A stretch of 64,000 bases of DNA, taken from the NCBI GenBank assembly GCA_902363375.1, contig CABIZX010000001.1:1543950-1607949 (forward strand), written 5' to 3'. Positions within the stretch are counted from its first letter, which is position 1. Every line of letters starts with the position of its first letter. The translations under genes and the position numbers were made by a program. This stretch comes from Clostridiaceae bacterium. GTDB taxonomy: Bacteria > Bacillota > Clostridia > Clostridiales > Clostridiaceae. This document shows positions 1-8,962 of the stretch, in pieces. The notes beneath the pieces were generated by a model, which saw only the letters and a program-made list of their open reading frames with translations, was not told where the DNA came from and searched no databases.

Positions 1-1070
1 TCTATAATATAGTCTGTTTCTATATCATAATTATTATTTAATTTTAAAAGATGACATACATTAACACCATTTATAGAATAGTATACTGTCATATATGGTA
101 CTCCATCTACTACTTCAAAGGCTTGTATAGTAGGTATTTTCCCTGTTGCATCTTTATAACTACTTGCACTTTTGCTTGTACTTCCTACCCATGTGCCATC
201 CTTTTGAAAGGTGTAAATATCTATACTACTATTTTTATTGTAATATAAATATAGATATTGGTGATCTGCAGATATTCCGTTTATGCTAAAATCATTAGTA
301 GTTAACTTTGAACCATCAGCTTTATAAAAATAGTTATCATTATCTTGATTATTTCCACAGCTATCCAAAAAGAAACTTTTAAAAGTTCTATAGTTAACAG
401 ATGAAATTGTAGTTGAATATAAACCATATCCAATATTATCATAATCTGAACAATAATAACTTACTGATTTCAAGCTACATATAGTAGTGTTTTTACTGTC
501 TATAGTAGAACTACCACCTGCAGTATTTATATTAGGCGCATATAATGTTTCCCTTCCATCTCCTTGATACCAATAAATCGTTTGAAAGGTTCCATTCCCA
601 GCATGAGTAGGAAAATCAAATACAAAATGTATTTTTATTTTTCCATCTTCTTCTGGCTCATAATAACTTTCAGATAAATTTATTGTACCTTGTAATGTAT
701 TACTTCCAGAATAAGGTTCATTTTTATCACACCATCCGATTGTATTTCCTTTCATATACTTTTCATTAGCATTCTCCATACCATCATAGTCAGTTAGATA
801 TATTCTTCTAAAAGGAAAATTAACATAACCACTTTCAATGTTTCCTCCAACTATTAGTCTTTTGTAAAAGCATTCAAAGAACATTAATTTAACCACTGAA
901 TCATTAATTAAGTTTTCAGTTTCTGCATGATAAACTTTACTTCCTGTCTTTGAATCAAAAAGTTCAACTGTAGCTCTTCCCCTCATATTTGAGATAGGCT
1001 TTTTCTTCTTTAGTGTAGCTATACTATCATTGATTAAATCTTCATTAAAAGATATGGTTTCTCTATACAT
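1..1070 (-). CDS. Putative phage tail/baseplate protein, 3' end cut by window edge
   Basis: An open frame runs from an ATG at 1070 (preceded by a GGGGAG ribosome-binding site) to the left edge without a stop, giving at least 356 codons. I do not recognise a family. The protein is rich in Tyr, Asn, Ser and Gly, without a signal peptide or membrane segment, which suits a beta-rich virion protein. It lies 44 bp downstream of the tail endopeptidase gene in the same direction, where siphoviruses encode baseplate, receptor-binding or tail-fibre proteins, so that role is inferred from position only. The annotation is partial. Confidence 0.7.
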   Translation of the reverse strand, partial: MYRETISFNEDLINDSIATLKKKKPISNMRGRATVELFDSKTGSKVYHAETENLINDSVVKLMFFECFYKRLIVGGNIESGYVNFPFRRIYLTDYDGMENANEKYMKGNTIGWCDKNEPYSGSNTLQGTINLSESYYEPEEDGKIKIHFVFDFPTHAGNGTFQTIYWYQGDGRETLYAPNINTAGGSSTIDSKNTTICSLKSVSYYCSDYDNIGYGLYSTTISSVNYRTFKSFFLDSCGNNQDNDNYFYKADGSKLTTNDFSINGISADHQYLYLYYNKNSSIDIYTFQKDGTWVGSTSKSASSYKDATGKIPTIQAFEVVDGVPYMTVYYSINGVNVCHLLKLNNNYDIETDYII

Positions 1071-1114
1071 AACATCTCCCCTTTCTTAAGCATCATTAAA
1101 GATATTTCTTTCCT

Positions 1115-2737
1115 TTACATAAACTCTATTGTTACACAACTCTCAATGTTTCTTATATGACTATCAGTAACCTTTACTTCTTGAGTTGAATTTACACTTA
1201 TAACTTCATTTATAGTTACGCCTGTTTCATATGCTTTTAATATCCGTGAAGGATTTACTATATTAATATTTTCAATAACTTCTGCATGAGGTGGTTCTGC
1301 ACTCATACCCCCTTGAAGGTTTCTTCCATCAATCATACATTGAAGATTGTATATTGGTACTGTTACTGTTCCACTATCAGTTTTTAAACTTATTCCTATA
1401 TAATGGTTTCCAGAACTAACTTGTGGGATTCCCAGTGGTATTCCTATGATATTATCACCTTGCTGCAATTTCTGTTTTGGTTTAAATGGTATCTCTAAAT
1501 TATCTAGAAGTATCTTCACAGTTAAAGTGCTACCTACACTTGCATTACAACTTATGGATAAATTAACACTTAAATTTGTATTTGAAACCGCAGTAATGCC
1601 TAAGTATATGGGTTGCACCTCAGTGGTTGAAACTATAACCTCCTGTGAATTAGCATAATAAAGCATACTAGTTAATGCCTGAGCTACCTTGTTTCCTAGT
1701 TCATCTCTTACTGTACTTATCATTGCTGTAAAATCACTTTGCCCTCTAGACTTAGGCTGACCAAGCTCAACTTTTGTATTCCATCCACTTAATAGATCAT
1801 GCTTTATTTTAATTACTTCCACCACTATATCTATATCGAACTCTTCATACTTTACTAAAACATAATCCCCTAGATTAACCTGTTGAAGCCCTTTAAAGTT
1901 TTCATATTCCTTTGATTTACTAATCTCTATAAAGTCTACCTCTATATTCACGTTAGCAATTCCCTTAGTCTTTACATATTCCTTTGCCATTATCCTTAAA
2001 GTGGGCTCGTCAGCTGCATCCTTAAATTCCACAGGCTTTATAATATGAAAAGGTGGGTACCTTAAGCTATCAAAATTAGGTATGGCTATATATTTTTCAG
2101 CTAGTGTTATTCCATTATAGCCCTTAGGATAAATCTTAGTAGCTAAATCAGTAGTATCACTGGTAACCTTAATACCTCTAATATTTTTTCCATACTTTAT
2201 TAGCATCCCTGTTTCTTTTCCAATTTGCTTTAGTATTTTAATATTGTAGTTATCTCTATATAGTTCACCTGTTCCCCATCTTTCAATAATTTTAAATATT
2301 GCTTCTACCGGATTTAGTTCTACCATATATAAGGTATTATTTATCAAGATATCGCTATCTACTATATATGTTGATGCTAGTTCCTCAACTAAAGCTTTCT
2401 CCATGGCAGTTTTTATACTACACTGTACTGCTCTTTCATCCTCTATAAAATAAAAAGCCAAGTCATAAAAAATATGCTTAGCCCAAACCATAATTATTTT
2501 ATTATCATCTTGCTTTTTCTCTACTTTATATATTCTAAATAATTGATTGTTGGCCTTTATAATATTAAAGTGTTCTAGGTACACTGTCTTTTTAGATTTA
2601 ACTGGATATTCCAAATATAAGCTGTATTCACCATTTAATTCTTGGGTAATCTCTGCTTTAATAGCTTCATTTAATTTACCAAGTCCATTGTTTTCAAATT
2701 CACCTTTTTTAGTTTTCTTATCATAAATATAAATCAC
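1115..2737 (-). CDS. Phage tail endopeptidase / tail-associated lysin-type protein (Tal)
   Basis: A 540-residue protein resembling the prophage endopeptidase tail family (siphovirus tail-tip protein that follows Dit). N-terminal part has the family pattern of a short beta-rich opening, a conserved segment around WAKHIFYDL, and later a long baseplate hub-like domain with YPKGYNG. The frame is open from a TTG at 2752, but the better start is the GTG at 2737, because it overlaps the stop of the upstream distal tail gene (TAGTG) and sits 5 nt after a GGCGGTGG site. It would act at the tail tip during adsorption and DNA entry. Whether the peptidoglycan-cleaving activity exists cannot be judged from sequence. 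Confidence 0.8.
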   Translation of the reverse strand: MIYIYDKKTKKGEFENNGLGKLNEAIKAEITQELNGEYSLYLEYPVKSKKTVYLEHFNIIKANNQLFRIYKVEKKQDDNKIIMVWAKHIFYDLAFYFIEDERAVQCSIKTAMEKALVEELASTYIVDSDILINNTLYMVELNPVEAIFKIIERWGTGELYRDNYNIKILKQIGKETGMLIKYGKNIRGIKVTSDTTDLATKIYPKGYNGITLAEKYIAIPNFDSLRYPPFHIIKPVEFKDAADEPTLRIMAKEYVKTKGIANVNIEVDFIEISKSKEYENFKGLQQVNLGDYVLVKYEEFDIDIVVEVIKIKHDLLSGWNTKVELGQPKSRGQSDFTAMISTVRDELGNKVAQALTSMLYYANSQEVIVSTTEVQPIYLGITAVSNTNLSVNLSISCNASVGSTLTVKILLDNLEIPFKPKQKLQQGDNIIGIPLGIPQVSSGNHYIGISLKTDSGTVTVPIYNLQCMIDGRNLQGGMSAEPPHAEVIENINIVNPSRILKAYETGVTINEVISVNSTQEVKVTDSHIRNIESCVTIEFM

Positions 2738-3444
2738 TATAGCCACCGCCAATTAGGTAAAATATCTATTTTGCTAACACTTCCTACCCAGCTTATCTTA
2801 TTCTCTCCTATTTTTAGCTTTGGAAAATCTCCTTCCATTTTAAAGTTTAAATTTTCTAAAGCTTCATTATAACAATCCTCTATATCACTATTTATGATTA
2901 TGCTATTATTAATTCCTTTTAATTTTATAAGTGCATCATTTATTAATAGCTCAATATTTCCACTTCCATAAACAGTTATGATAGGACTACTGTCTAAAGT
3001 TCCAATATTATTTATAATACTTTCAGTTTTATTTACCTCTATAACCTTATTACTAACTTCATATTTAAATGGCTTACAGTTAAATACTATAGGAAAAACT
3101 CCTATAACTCTATAGATTGGTTTAAAATCTATGGCATTTACAACTTGTGCTATATACTTTTTATTTGATTGAAAACTAAATATAAGATTTGCTTCACCAC
3201 TATTAAAAAGCCAACCCTTTATTTCATCTATTTTATCTGCTAAATCTTCTCTTGATTTTAAAGTACATTCCACTAAAATAGTTATATCCTCATAGGTTTC
3301 TTCATCAAACTTTATATTTGAGTCTCTCCCAGGAATAGAAACATAGGATACTCTGCGTTTTGGTGAAGAAATTGTAGGTCTTTTAGCAATTAAAATACCA
3401 TAATCTTTATAGCTATCTTTATTACCAAAGCTAAAACTTAACAT
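2737..3444 (-). CDS. Phage distal tail protein (Dit)
   Basis: A 235-residue protein matching the Sipho_tail/Dit family in length and pattern: an N-terminal beta domain containing the stretch VSYVSIPGRDS, followed by a segment on bending the tail ring and a C-terminal galectin-like beta domain ending in NWRWL. Dit forms the hexameric ring joining tail tube and baseplate. It starts at an ATG with AGGAGG 9 nt upstream, one base after the tape measure stop, and its own stop overlaps the Tal start, so the tail-tip genes are translationally coupled. Order tape measure-Dit-Tal is the standard one for Firmicutes siphoviruses. Confidence 0.88.
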   Translation of the reverse strand: MLSFSFGNKDSYKDYGILIAKRPTISSPKRRVSYVSIPGRDSNIKFDEETYEDITILVECTLKSREDLADKIDEIKGWLFNSGEANLIFSFQSNKKYIAQVVNAIDFKPIYRVIGVFPIVFNCKPFKYEVSNKVIEVNKTESIINNIGTLDSSPIITVYGSGNIELLINDALIKLKGINNSIIINSDIEDCYNEALENLNFKMEGDFPKLKIGENKISWVGSVSKIDILPNWRWL

Positions 3445-3445
3445 G

Positions 3446-5635
3446 CTAATTACCTCCTTTTCCCATCACAACTCTTTGTCTATAAAACTCAAGTTCATAA
3501 GCAAGTTGTTCAATATCCTTATCTGTGTTGTTTATAAAATTCTCTATATGAAGTGTCAATCCACTATCATTGCCATTCCCTTTTACCTTTATCTTCTCTA
3601 AAGCCTTTGCTAAAATATCATCTAATCTATCTATTGGTAATACTGCTTCCGTTCCAGCTTCTCCTACTCCAATAACACTAGGTCTATTAAAAATACCACC
3701 CTTTGCATACCATTCTACAGATAAGCTTGGTACTCTAGGTGGTAATAGATTAAACTCTCCATTTAATCTAAAATGAGGTAATTTAATCTTAGGTATTCTT
3801 ATCTCTGGAAGCCTTATGCTCTTAAAAAATCCAACGATAGCATTTACAGCATTTTTAACAGCATCTCTTGCAAGATTAATTGGAGTTGTAATAGCTGTTT
3901 TTATGCCTCCCCATACTGCTACTGTAACTGTTTTAATTCCATTCCAAACTCCTGAAATAATACTATCTATAATATTTATAATGCCATGAACAGTTCCTTT
4001 TATCCCATTTAAAATACCTACTATTATATTTTTAATACCATTCCATACAGTAGATGTTATTGTCTTTATTGCATTCCATGAAGTTTTAATAGCATTAGAT
4101 ATTCCATTGGTTATAGCTAACACTACTGACTTTATAGCATTAAATGTAGAACTTATAACAGTCTTGATGGCTAATACTGCATTAGACGTACTCACTTTTA
4201 CCTGCTCCCACATCTTTACCATAAATTCTTTTATAGCATCCCAGTTCTTATATAAAAGTACTCCTACTGCAATTAATCCTGTTATTACTCCTATTACAAT
4301 AGCAACGGGTCCAGTTAAGGCACCAAGTACCACTCCAAAAGCCGCTGATACACCACCAGCTGCTGCAATTGCTCCTGATACAGTGCTTACTATTGAAAAT
4401 AATGTTCCTATAATTGTAACTACCTTACCTATGATTAAAATTATAGGACCTACAGCAGCTACAATTAAACCAATCTTTACAATCTGCTCTTGTTGCTCTT
4501 TTGATAGCCCTTGAAATTTATCCATTAAAGGTTTTATTACCGCTATAAGTTTTTCAAGTATAGGTATTAATATTTGTCCAAACTGAATTCCTATCTGCTG
4601 AGCCTGTTCCTTCATAGCTCTTATCTTATTAGTAGGACTATCCATAGTTCTTGCCAGGTCTCCCTGTGCATTTTTTGTAGCATCTAAAATTGCTCCATAC
4701 CTAGCTTGAACCTTCTGTGCTTCTGTTAGTTGTTCTCCCTGCTTTGCAATTCCATTAGAATAAGCATAGGTCTTAATTGTATTATCATTAACCAAAATAC
4801 CTAAGGCTTTAAGTGGCTCTGCTTCACCAGAAATACCTGACTTTAATTTTTCAAATGCCTCTTCTGGTTTAAGATTATAAAAAGATGCCATATCATAAGA
4901 AAGCTGAGTTAATCCCTCTGACATTTTTAAAGATTCTTGTGATGTAAGTCCCATTGATGTAAGCATAGAATTATAAGTTGCTACATTTTTTCTTACATTA
5001 AAAGCATTGAGACCTAAGGCCTTTGAAGTTTCCTCTGACCACTTTCTAGCATCACCAGCCATTGTCCCCATGGCCACTTCAAATAAGTTTTCTGACTCTA
5101 CTGCATCCATGGCCATTTTAGTTGCAGCTGTTCCTATTCCTACAAGAGGAAGTGTAACCGCTGTAGTAAGTTTCTTTCCCGCTGAAGACATTTTATCTCC
5201 CACGGCTTTCATTTTTTCTCCGGCCTTATCCATACTTTCAGATAACTTATACCAAGCAGAACTTTTTTCTTTAAGTTCCTTTGTGGTACTTTTCAGTTCA
5301 TTTTCCATCTTATTAAGTTCAGCTACTGCATAATTAAGCTTTATCTTAAGATTTTCAGTTGCCTTTGCATCAGCACCTTTTTTCTCTACACTTTCCTGAA
5401 AGCTTTTATTTAAAGCCGAAACTTTATCCTTTTGAATTTCTATTTGTTTATTTAAAGTATCTGCCTTAAGTCTTAATCCTTCAGTGGATTTACCAAAATC
5501 ACCAAGCTTAGAACTAGCCACAGCAAATTCACTTTGAACTAACTTTAAACCTCTTTGGATCTTTGCAACCCCATCTTGAAAACCTCTATCATCAAGGCCT
5601 ATTCTTGCTATAACAGTACTTGAATTTGCTGCCAC
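3446..5635 (-). CDS. Phage tape measure protein
   Basis: A protein of about 729 residues that sets tail length and is ejected with DNA. Residues roughly 20-160 are a Lys/Glu-rich coiled coil; a TP901-type tape measure core follows (QLSYDMASFYNLKPEEAF region); residues about 380-470 are two or three hydrophobic Gly/Ala/Ile membrane-like stretches; then come repeated WNxIKxxxxxxxxxIK units (about 470-600) typical of tape measures. The C-terminus holds GGIFNRPSVIGVGEAGTEAVLPI, shortened here as GVGEAGTEAVLPI, a frequent tape measure signature. The frame opens at a GTG at 5644 that lies inside the ribosome-binding site; the GTG at 5635, 7 nt after AGGAGG, is the likelier start. Confidence 0.92.
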   Translation of the reverse strand: MAANSSTVIARIGLDDRGFQDGVAKIQRGLKLVQSEFAVASSKLGDFGKSTEGLRLKADTLNKQIEIQKDKVSALNKSFQESVEKKGADAKATENLKIKLNYAVAELNKMENELKSTTKELKEKSSAWYKLSESMDKAGEKMKAVGDKMSSAGKKLTTAVTLPLVGIGTAATKMAMDAVESENLFEVAMGTMAGDARKWSEETSKALGLNAFNVRKNVATYNSMLTSMGLTSQESLKMSEGLTQLSYDMASFYNLKPEEAFEKLKSGISGEAEPLKALGILVNDNTIKTYAYSNGIAKQGEQLTEAQKVQARYGAILDATKNAQGDLARTMDSPTNKIRAMKEQAQQIGIQFGQILIPILEKLIAVIKPLMDKFQGLSKEQQEQIVKIGLIVAAVGPIILIIGKVVTIIGTLFSIVSTVSGAIAAAGGVSAAFGVVLGALTGPVAIVIGVITGLIAVGVLLYKNWDAIKEFMVKMWEQVKVSTSNAVLAIKTVISSTFNAIKSVVLAITNGISNAIKTSWNAIKTITSTVWNGIKNIIVGILNGIKGTVHGIINIIDSIISGVWNGIKTVTVAVWGGIKTAITTPINLARDAVKNAVNAIVGFFKSIRLPEIRIPKIKLPHFRLNGEFNLLPPRVPSLSVEWYAKGGIFNRPSVIGVGEAGTEAVLPIDRLDDILAKALEKIKVKGNGNDSGLTLHIENFINNTDKDIEQLAYELEFYRQRVVMGKGGN

Positions 5636-5649
5636 TACACTCACCTCCT

Positions 5650-5852
5650 CTAGAAAATAATATTATCTATATAATCCAGCTCCTCTTCTTCCTCAATTCC
5701 ATTTGCTCTTTTATATACATTGAAAAGAGCTTGTAACTTCTTAGGTGTACTTCTCCAAAACTGATCCTCTGTCATTTTCAATAGGTTTGTTCCTAAATAG
5801 AAAAGCCACTCCCAATCCCATCCTTCGGAATCAGTGTGGCTTTCTATTCCCC
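5650..5852 (-). CDS. Tail assembly chaperone GT extension, reached by -1 frameshift
   Basis: This frame has no usable start but is open from the end of the gpG-like gene to a TAG at 5652-5650, coding for about 60 residues rich in Trp and acidic residues (for example DSEGWDWEWLFYLGTN and a GIEEEEELDYIDN end). It lies in the -1 frame relative to gpG, and the two overlap at a run of five G on the coding strand (plus-strand C at 5849-5853) just before the gpG stop. This is the classical G/GT arrangement of siphoviruses, in which a fraction of ribosomes slip back to make a fusion chaperone binding the tape measure. It was missed by simple ORF calling because it has no start. Confidence 0.8.
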
Positions 5853-6176
5853 CATATTTTCTTCTACTTCTGGCATTGCAATGTTTAATGCTTCATTAAT
5901 TGCAGTGCCTAGTTTCTCCATATCACTTAAAGTAAGCATTCTACCTACATCTTTAAGAGTAACACTTTCATCTTCAGCTTTAATTGCTGAATAAATTAAT
6001 GCTCTTATGGCTTTAATCTTTCTATTTTCTAAATCCTCAAAAGCTTTGTTAATGTCACCATAAATCTCTTCTAACTCACAGAAGGTGTTCATATCAAATT
6101 TTAGTTCATATTCTTTACTACTGAGTTTGAACTTTATTCCTTTATTTCTTAGTTCTGATGCTTTCAATTTACTCAC
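5844..6176 (-). CDS. Phage tail assembly chaperone (gpG-like)
   Basis: A 110-residue, mainly helical, acidic protein located between the tail tube and tape measure genes, where the tail chaperone sits. It contains FDMNTFCELEEIYG, a pattern common in Firmicutes phage tail assembly chaperones. The gene ends ATG GGG GAA TAG, and the G run allows -1 slippage into the frame downstream (see 5650-5852). The GTG start at 6176 partly overlaps the AGGGGTG ribosome-binding site; a TTG three codons later is an alternative. Its role is to coat the tape measure protein until the tube polymerises. Confidence 0.82.
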   Translation of the reverse strand: MSKLKASELRNKGIKFKLSSKEYELKFDMNTFCELEEIYGDINKAFEDLENRKIKAIRALIYSAIKAEDESVTLKDVGRMLTLSDMEKLGTAINEALNIAMPEVEENMGE

Positions 6177-6241
6177 CCCTTAAAATAAATCAATAAAAAA
6201 AGAACTTATTCTTAAATAAATCCTTTTCATCTTTAACTATT

Positions 6242-6646
6242 TTATTTGTTAATTTTATTGTTAATCTCTTCTAAATCACTATCATCATAATCTCCAAACC
6301 AATCTCTTAGTTTATCTTTAGCTTGCTTCTTCACATCGTCATCAATGAACATAGCTACTGCTGTTAAAGCTAATGCTAATGCTCCTAAATCATCTGCAAA
6401 TCCTACAACTGGTGTTATATCTACAATTGCATCAATTGGAGAAATAAAATAACCCAATGCACCAATTATCGTTGTCTTAGCCCACCCTGGTGTCAACGGT
6501 TTTTGTAAAGTATAAAATAACAATAGACCAGCATAAATAACGTTAATTCCAGCTTTTTGAGCGCTCTTTATTATTTTTTCAAATAATGAGTTTTCCGAAT
6601 ACTCCTTTGAATACTCATTTTCTTCAAATTTTATTTCTTGTTTCAT
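6242..6646 (-). CDS. YkvA family (DUF1232) protein, cargo gene in tail cluster
   Basis: A 134-residue protein with the DUF1232/YkvA signature: LGYFISPIDAIVDITPVVGFADDLGALALAL region (key motif SPIDAIVDITPVVG) flanked by hydrophobic segments, which suggests membrane association. The function of the family is not established; members are usually chromosomal. It sits between the tail tube and tail chaperone genes, which are normally adjacent, and has its own -10 element upstream (6690-6695), so it behaves as a moron gene expressed in the lysogen. The ATG start follows GGGTGAAGGA. No relation to virion structure is expected. Confidence 0.85.
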   Translation of the reverse strand: MKQEIKFEENEYSKEYSENSLFEKIIKSAQKAGINVIYAGLLLFYTLQKPLTPGWAKTTIIGALGYFISPIDAIVDITPVVGFADDLGALALALTAVAMFIDDDVKKQAKDKLRDWFGDYDDSDLEEINNKINK

Positions 6647-6689
6647 TTATCCTTCACCCCATTCTACATAATACATGATTATAAACATT

Positions 6690-6695
6690 ATTATA
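6690..6695 (-). promoter_or_regulatory. Extended -10 promoter element for the YkvA gene
   Basis: On the minus strand the sequence ATGGTATAAT gives a perfect TATAAT with the TG extension, 44-49 bp upstream of the start codon. The -35 region is poor, as is usual for extended -10 promoters. The same ATGGTATAAT occurs ahead of the restriction cassette at 16134. Confidence 0.5.
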
Positions 6696-6822
6696 CCATA
6701 AAAAACATTTTTGTTTATAATTTCATATCTACACAAATCGACCTTAGTAACTGTAACATTAATTAATCATATACAATTTTATATTATTTTTATAATTAAG
6801 TTCTCTCTTGCTATTCTGATAC

Positions 6823-7257
6823 TTATCTAAAATTTATAAATTTAGGATTCAATAATTTAGTCAATATAATCTCTATAAGCTGTCTTTCTTCTTCTGTCTC
6901 AAATTCCTTCCAATAAATCTCTATCTCACCACTATGCTCAGAAAAAAACCTATCCCATCTAGAATTTTTAGGCTCAGTTCCCTCTGGTATTGGCTTAAAT
7001 GATTCTATATAGTGGTCCTTTATCCTTTTAAATAAAGGTTTCGCTTTTCCAATATAAAGATACTCATCATCTTTTTTATAAACATATATCCCTGATTTGT
7101 CCCCTACTTGTTCTTTAATATAACTATACTGTGCTTTCTTCATTTGAAAATTCTCAGGTAAACAATGATTTAACTTAAATGAATTCCAATTTTCAAAATT
7201 AATTGGAATTATTTTTTCTTCTTCTAAGCAAATACTTATTTTGTCAATTATACTCAC
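6823..7257 (-). CDS. GIY-YIG nuclease family protein
   Basis: A 144-residue protein with the GIY-YIG core: GIYVYKK at about residues 56-62, YLYIGKAKPLFKRIKDHY at about 66-83 (YIG plus the Arg-containing helix), and a conserved acidic residue near EFETEEERQLIE. GIY-YIG proteins cut DNA as homing, restriction or repair nucleases; which one applies here is unknown. An N-terminal extension of about 50 residues has no recognised domain. Start is GTG at 7257 with GGGGG 8 nt upstream. It is a second cargo gene in the tail cluster, with its own promoter at 7298-7326. Confidence 0.85.
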   Translation of the reverse strand: MSIIDKISICLEEEKIIPINFENWNSFKLNHCLPENFQMKKAQYSYIKEQVGDKSGIYVYKKDDEYLYIGKAKPLFKRIKDHYIESFKPIPEGTEPKNSRWDRFFSEHSGEIEIYWKEFETEEERQLIEIILTKLLNPKFINFR

Positions 7258-7297
7258 TTTACATCCCCCTAATTAAAATTACTAATATTTATTTTGA

Positions 7298-7326
7298 ATA
7301 TTATCACAACTTATTCCAAACTTCAA
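7298..7326 (-). promoter_or_regulatory. Promoter for the GIY-YIG gene
   Basis: On the minus strand TTGAAG (7326-7321) is followed after 17 bp by TAATAT (7303-7298), about 40 bp upstream of the start codon. This supports independent expression of the cargo gene. Confidence 0.45.
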
Positions 7327-7340
7327 CTGTATGTCCCATA

Positions 7341-7913
7341 TTAAATCTCAGTCGTAGGCTCACTAGGCACAGCAGTAAACCATGAGCTAATAATTGCTTC
7401 ATCTACACCTTCATTATCTTCATCACAGATAAATCTGTAGTTACCATCAAAATCTCTTGAATAAAATTTACCCTTTAGCTTTGCACTTTGAGCCTTTGGT
7501 TTTTCTGCTTCAGTGTCATATTCGTCTGTACCAAGTTCAAACTTCCCTTTTAATAGCCATACAAACCTATATTTCCCGCTATTCTTCTTTGATTTAAATC
7601 CTAAAGCTATAGTTGGAGGTATATCATCTTTATTTTCTACAAGTACCCCTTTTATAACTTTTGAACCTTGAAGTTCTGCTCTACTTGTAAGTGATAATTG
7701 GCTTACTTCAATTTCAACATCTACACCCTCAAAAGCAGTTATAATATCTTCCACTGCATCATCAGAATAAATGTTATCTGAATTTGACTTTGGTGAAAGC
7801 TTAGCACTTATTGCTCTTTCAAGTTTTATTGGTGTGTCATAAGTTGTTCCTGTGGCATCATCAGTTTTTATTATAGCTATATGAATATCTTTAAGACCTA
7901 CTTGTCTAGCCAT
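7341..7913 (-). CDS. Phage major tail protein (tail tube, phi13 type)
   Basis: A 190-residue protein with the pattern of phi13-type major tail proteins: an opening MARQVGLKDIHIAI, a central beta-rich section with ADVEIEVSQLSL-like strands and a region on YRFVWLLKGKFE, and a C-terminal acidic tail. It polymerises into the tail tube. It overlaps the upstream tail terminator gene by 8 bp and follows GGGAGAGTG as ribosome-binding site. The next structural gene downstream (chaperone) is displaced by the two inserted cargo genes. Confidence 0.85.
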   Translation of the reverse strand: MARQVGLKDIHIAIIKTDDATGTTYDTPIKLERAISAKLSPKSNSDNIYSDDAVEDIITAFEGVDVEIEVSQLSLTSRAELQGSKVIKGVLVENKDDIPPTIALGFKSKKNSGKYRFVWLLKGKFELGTDEYDTEAEKPKAQSAKLKGKFYSRDFDGNYRFICDEDNEGVDEAIISSWFTAVPSEPTTEI

Positions 7914-8250
7914 TTATATCACTCTCCCTTTCTTCTAAATAATAAAATTTAAGACCTTTATGATAGATTTTTGTTTCTTCTTCATAAAGGTCTATTTCAT
8001 TTAATCTTTTAAATCCTACCTTAAATAAAAGTTCTTTTACATTTTTAACTATAGCTGTATAATCATCCTTTGACCAAATATCAACTTGAATATAGTGTGC
8101 TGTTAAGCTTTCTACGTCATCCTCATATTCTTCTCCTGAAACTAAATATTCATGAAAAGTGATATAGGTTTTAGCTTTGCCACTATACTTTTGAAATGAT
8201 ACTGGAATCTTAAGTGGCTTTAATGCATCTAATATTATTTTACTTATCAT
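7906..8250 (-). CDS. Phage tail terminator / tail component
   Basis: A 114-residue alpha/beta protein located between the gp10-like and major tail genes, the usual slot of the tail terminator (lambda gpU-like). The sequence contains TYITFHEYLVSGEEYEDD and HYIQVDIWSKDDYTAI, a pattern frequent in Firmicutes phage proteins of this slot. It overlaps neighbours on both sides by a few bases, so it is translated with the tail tube gene. Identification rests on length, order and pattern rather than on any catalytic motif. Confidence 0.75.
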   Translation of the reverse strand: MISKIILDALKPLKIPVSFQKYSGKAKTYITFHEYLVSGEEYEDDVESLTAHYIQVDIWSKDDYTAIVKNVKELLFKVGFKRLNEIDLYEEETKIYHKGLKFYYLEERESDING

Positions 8251-8639
8251 TCCTCAATACCTCTTTGTAATTCTGTCTTTATAGTTTCATTTATTTCTCT
8301 CTTATTTTCAAGGACCGATTTCTCTGCCCAATGCTGTGCTGGTATTTTACTTGTACCCCATTCAGTAAACTTACTGTAAAAGAACTCTGAGTTATCACCT
8401 TTATTAGGGCCGACTTTAATAAAATCTACACCATTATCCTTTTGTATTTCTGACACTTGTATATTTTCAGCCATATGCCTTTTAGTTTCTTCAGATTTTG
8501 GTGCTCTTGTTTCCATGCTAGCCTTTACAAGTTTTCCTGCTTTATCTAAAGCCTTCTTTTTAATGACTTCACCTTTTTCTCCTAATTTATTAACTTTATC
8601 AATAAGTTCTTCCATCCCTTCGAGTTCAAGTTTAGCCAT
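8247..8639 (-). CDS. HK97-gp10-type head-tail component
   Basis: A 130-residue, Lys/Glu-rich protein with the HK97-gp10 family pattern: N-terminal GMEELIDKVNKLGEK, a central VKASMETRAPKSEET stretch, and the late motif FTEWGTSKIPAQHW, which is typical of this family. It joins head completion to the tail terminator. It overlaps the closure protein gene by 8 bp and the terminator gene by 4 bp. The ATG start has GGAGG immediately upstream. Confidence 0.88.
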   Translation of the reverse strand: MAKLELEGMEELIDKVNKLGEKGEVIKKKALDKAGKLVKASMETRAPKSEETKRHMAENIQVSEIQKDNGVDFIKVGPNKGDNSEFFYSKFTEWGTSKIPAQHWAEKSVLENKREINETIKTELQRGIEE

Positions 8640-8958
8640 CCTCCTCCACCTCCACAGCTTTTATTTCAATGTACTTATTTACATATTTCATATTATCTAT
8701 GAAGGTTATGTTATACTGCTTATTCCTAAATAAAATTATCATAGATTCATCTATACCTTCCATATACCTTATTAAGAACTTTACAGTTTTCTCTCCTTTT
8801 ATTGCTGCTGCTTGATAATATTCCCTACCTGATAAATTAGAAACTGCTGACCATACTGTTTTATAATTTTGATAAATCTCAACTTCAAACCCATTTTCAT
8901 TAACTGCTGTGATTAACTTTTGAAAAGTAATTCTATGTCTTAAGTCTCCTATTTCCAA
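8632..8958 (-). CDS. Phage head closure protein (SPP1 gp16-like)
   Basis: A 108-residue beta-rich protein with the family opening GDLRHRITFQK and a central VWSAVSNLSGREYYQAA motif, both hallmarks of phage head closure/head-tail adaptor proteins. It forms the ring that plugs the portal after packaging. The best in-frame start is TTG at 8958 with a weak GGTGAT site; the gene lies 4 bp after the connector gene and overlaps the gp10-like gene. Confidence 0.88.
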   Translation of the reverse strand: MEIGDLRHRITFQKLITAVNENGFEVEIYQNYKTVWSAVSNLSGREYYQAAAIKGEKTVKFLIRYMEGIDESMIILFRNKQYNITFIDNMKYVNKYIEIKAVEVEEDG

Positions 8959-8962
8959 AGTA

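Noticed and set aside
4107..4514. Plus-strand ORF of 135 codons within the tape measure gene
   Set aside because: Antisense shadow of the repetitive hydrophobic part of the tape measure protein; no ribosome-binding site and composition explained by the real gene.
5007..5333. Plus-strand ORF of 108 codons
   Set aside because: Antisense to the tape measure coiled coil, no start signal.
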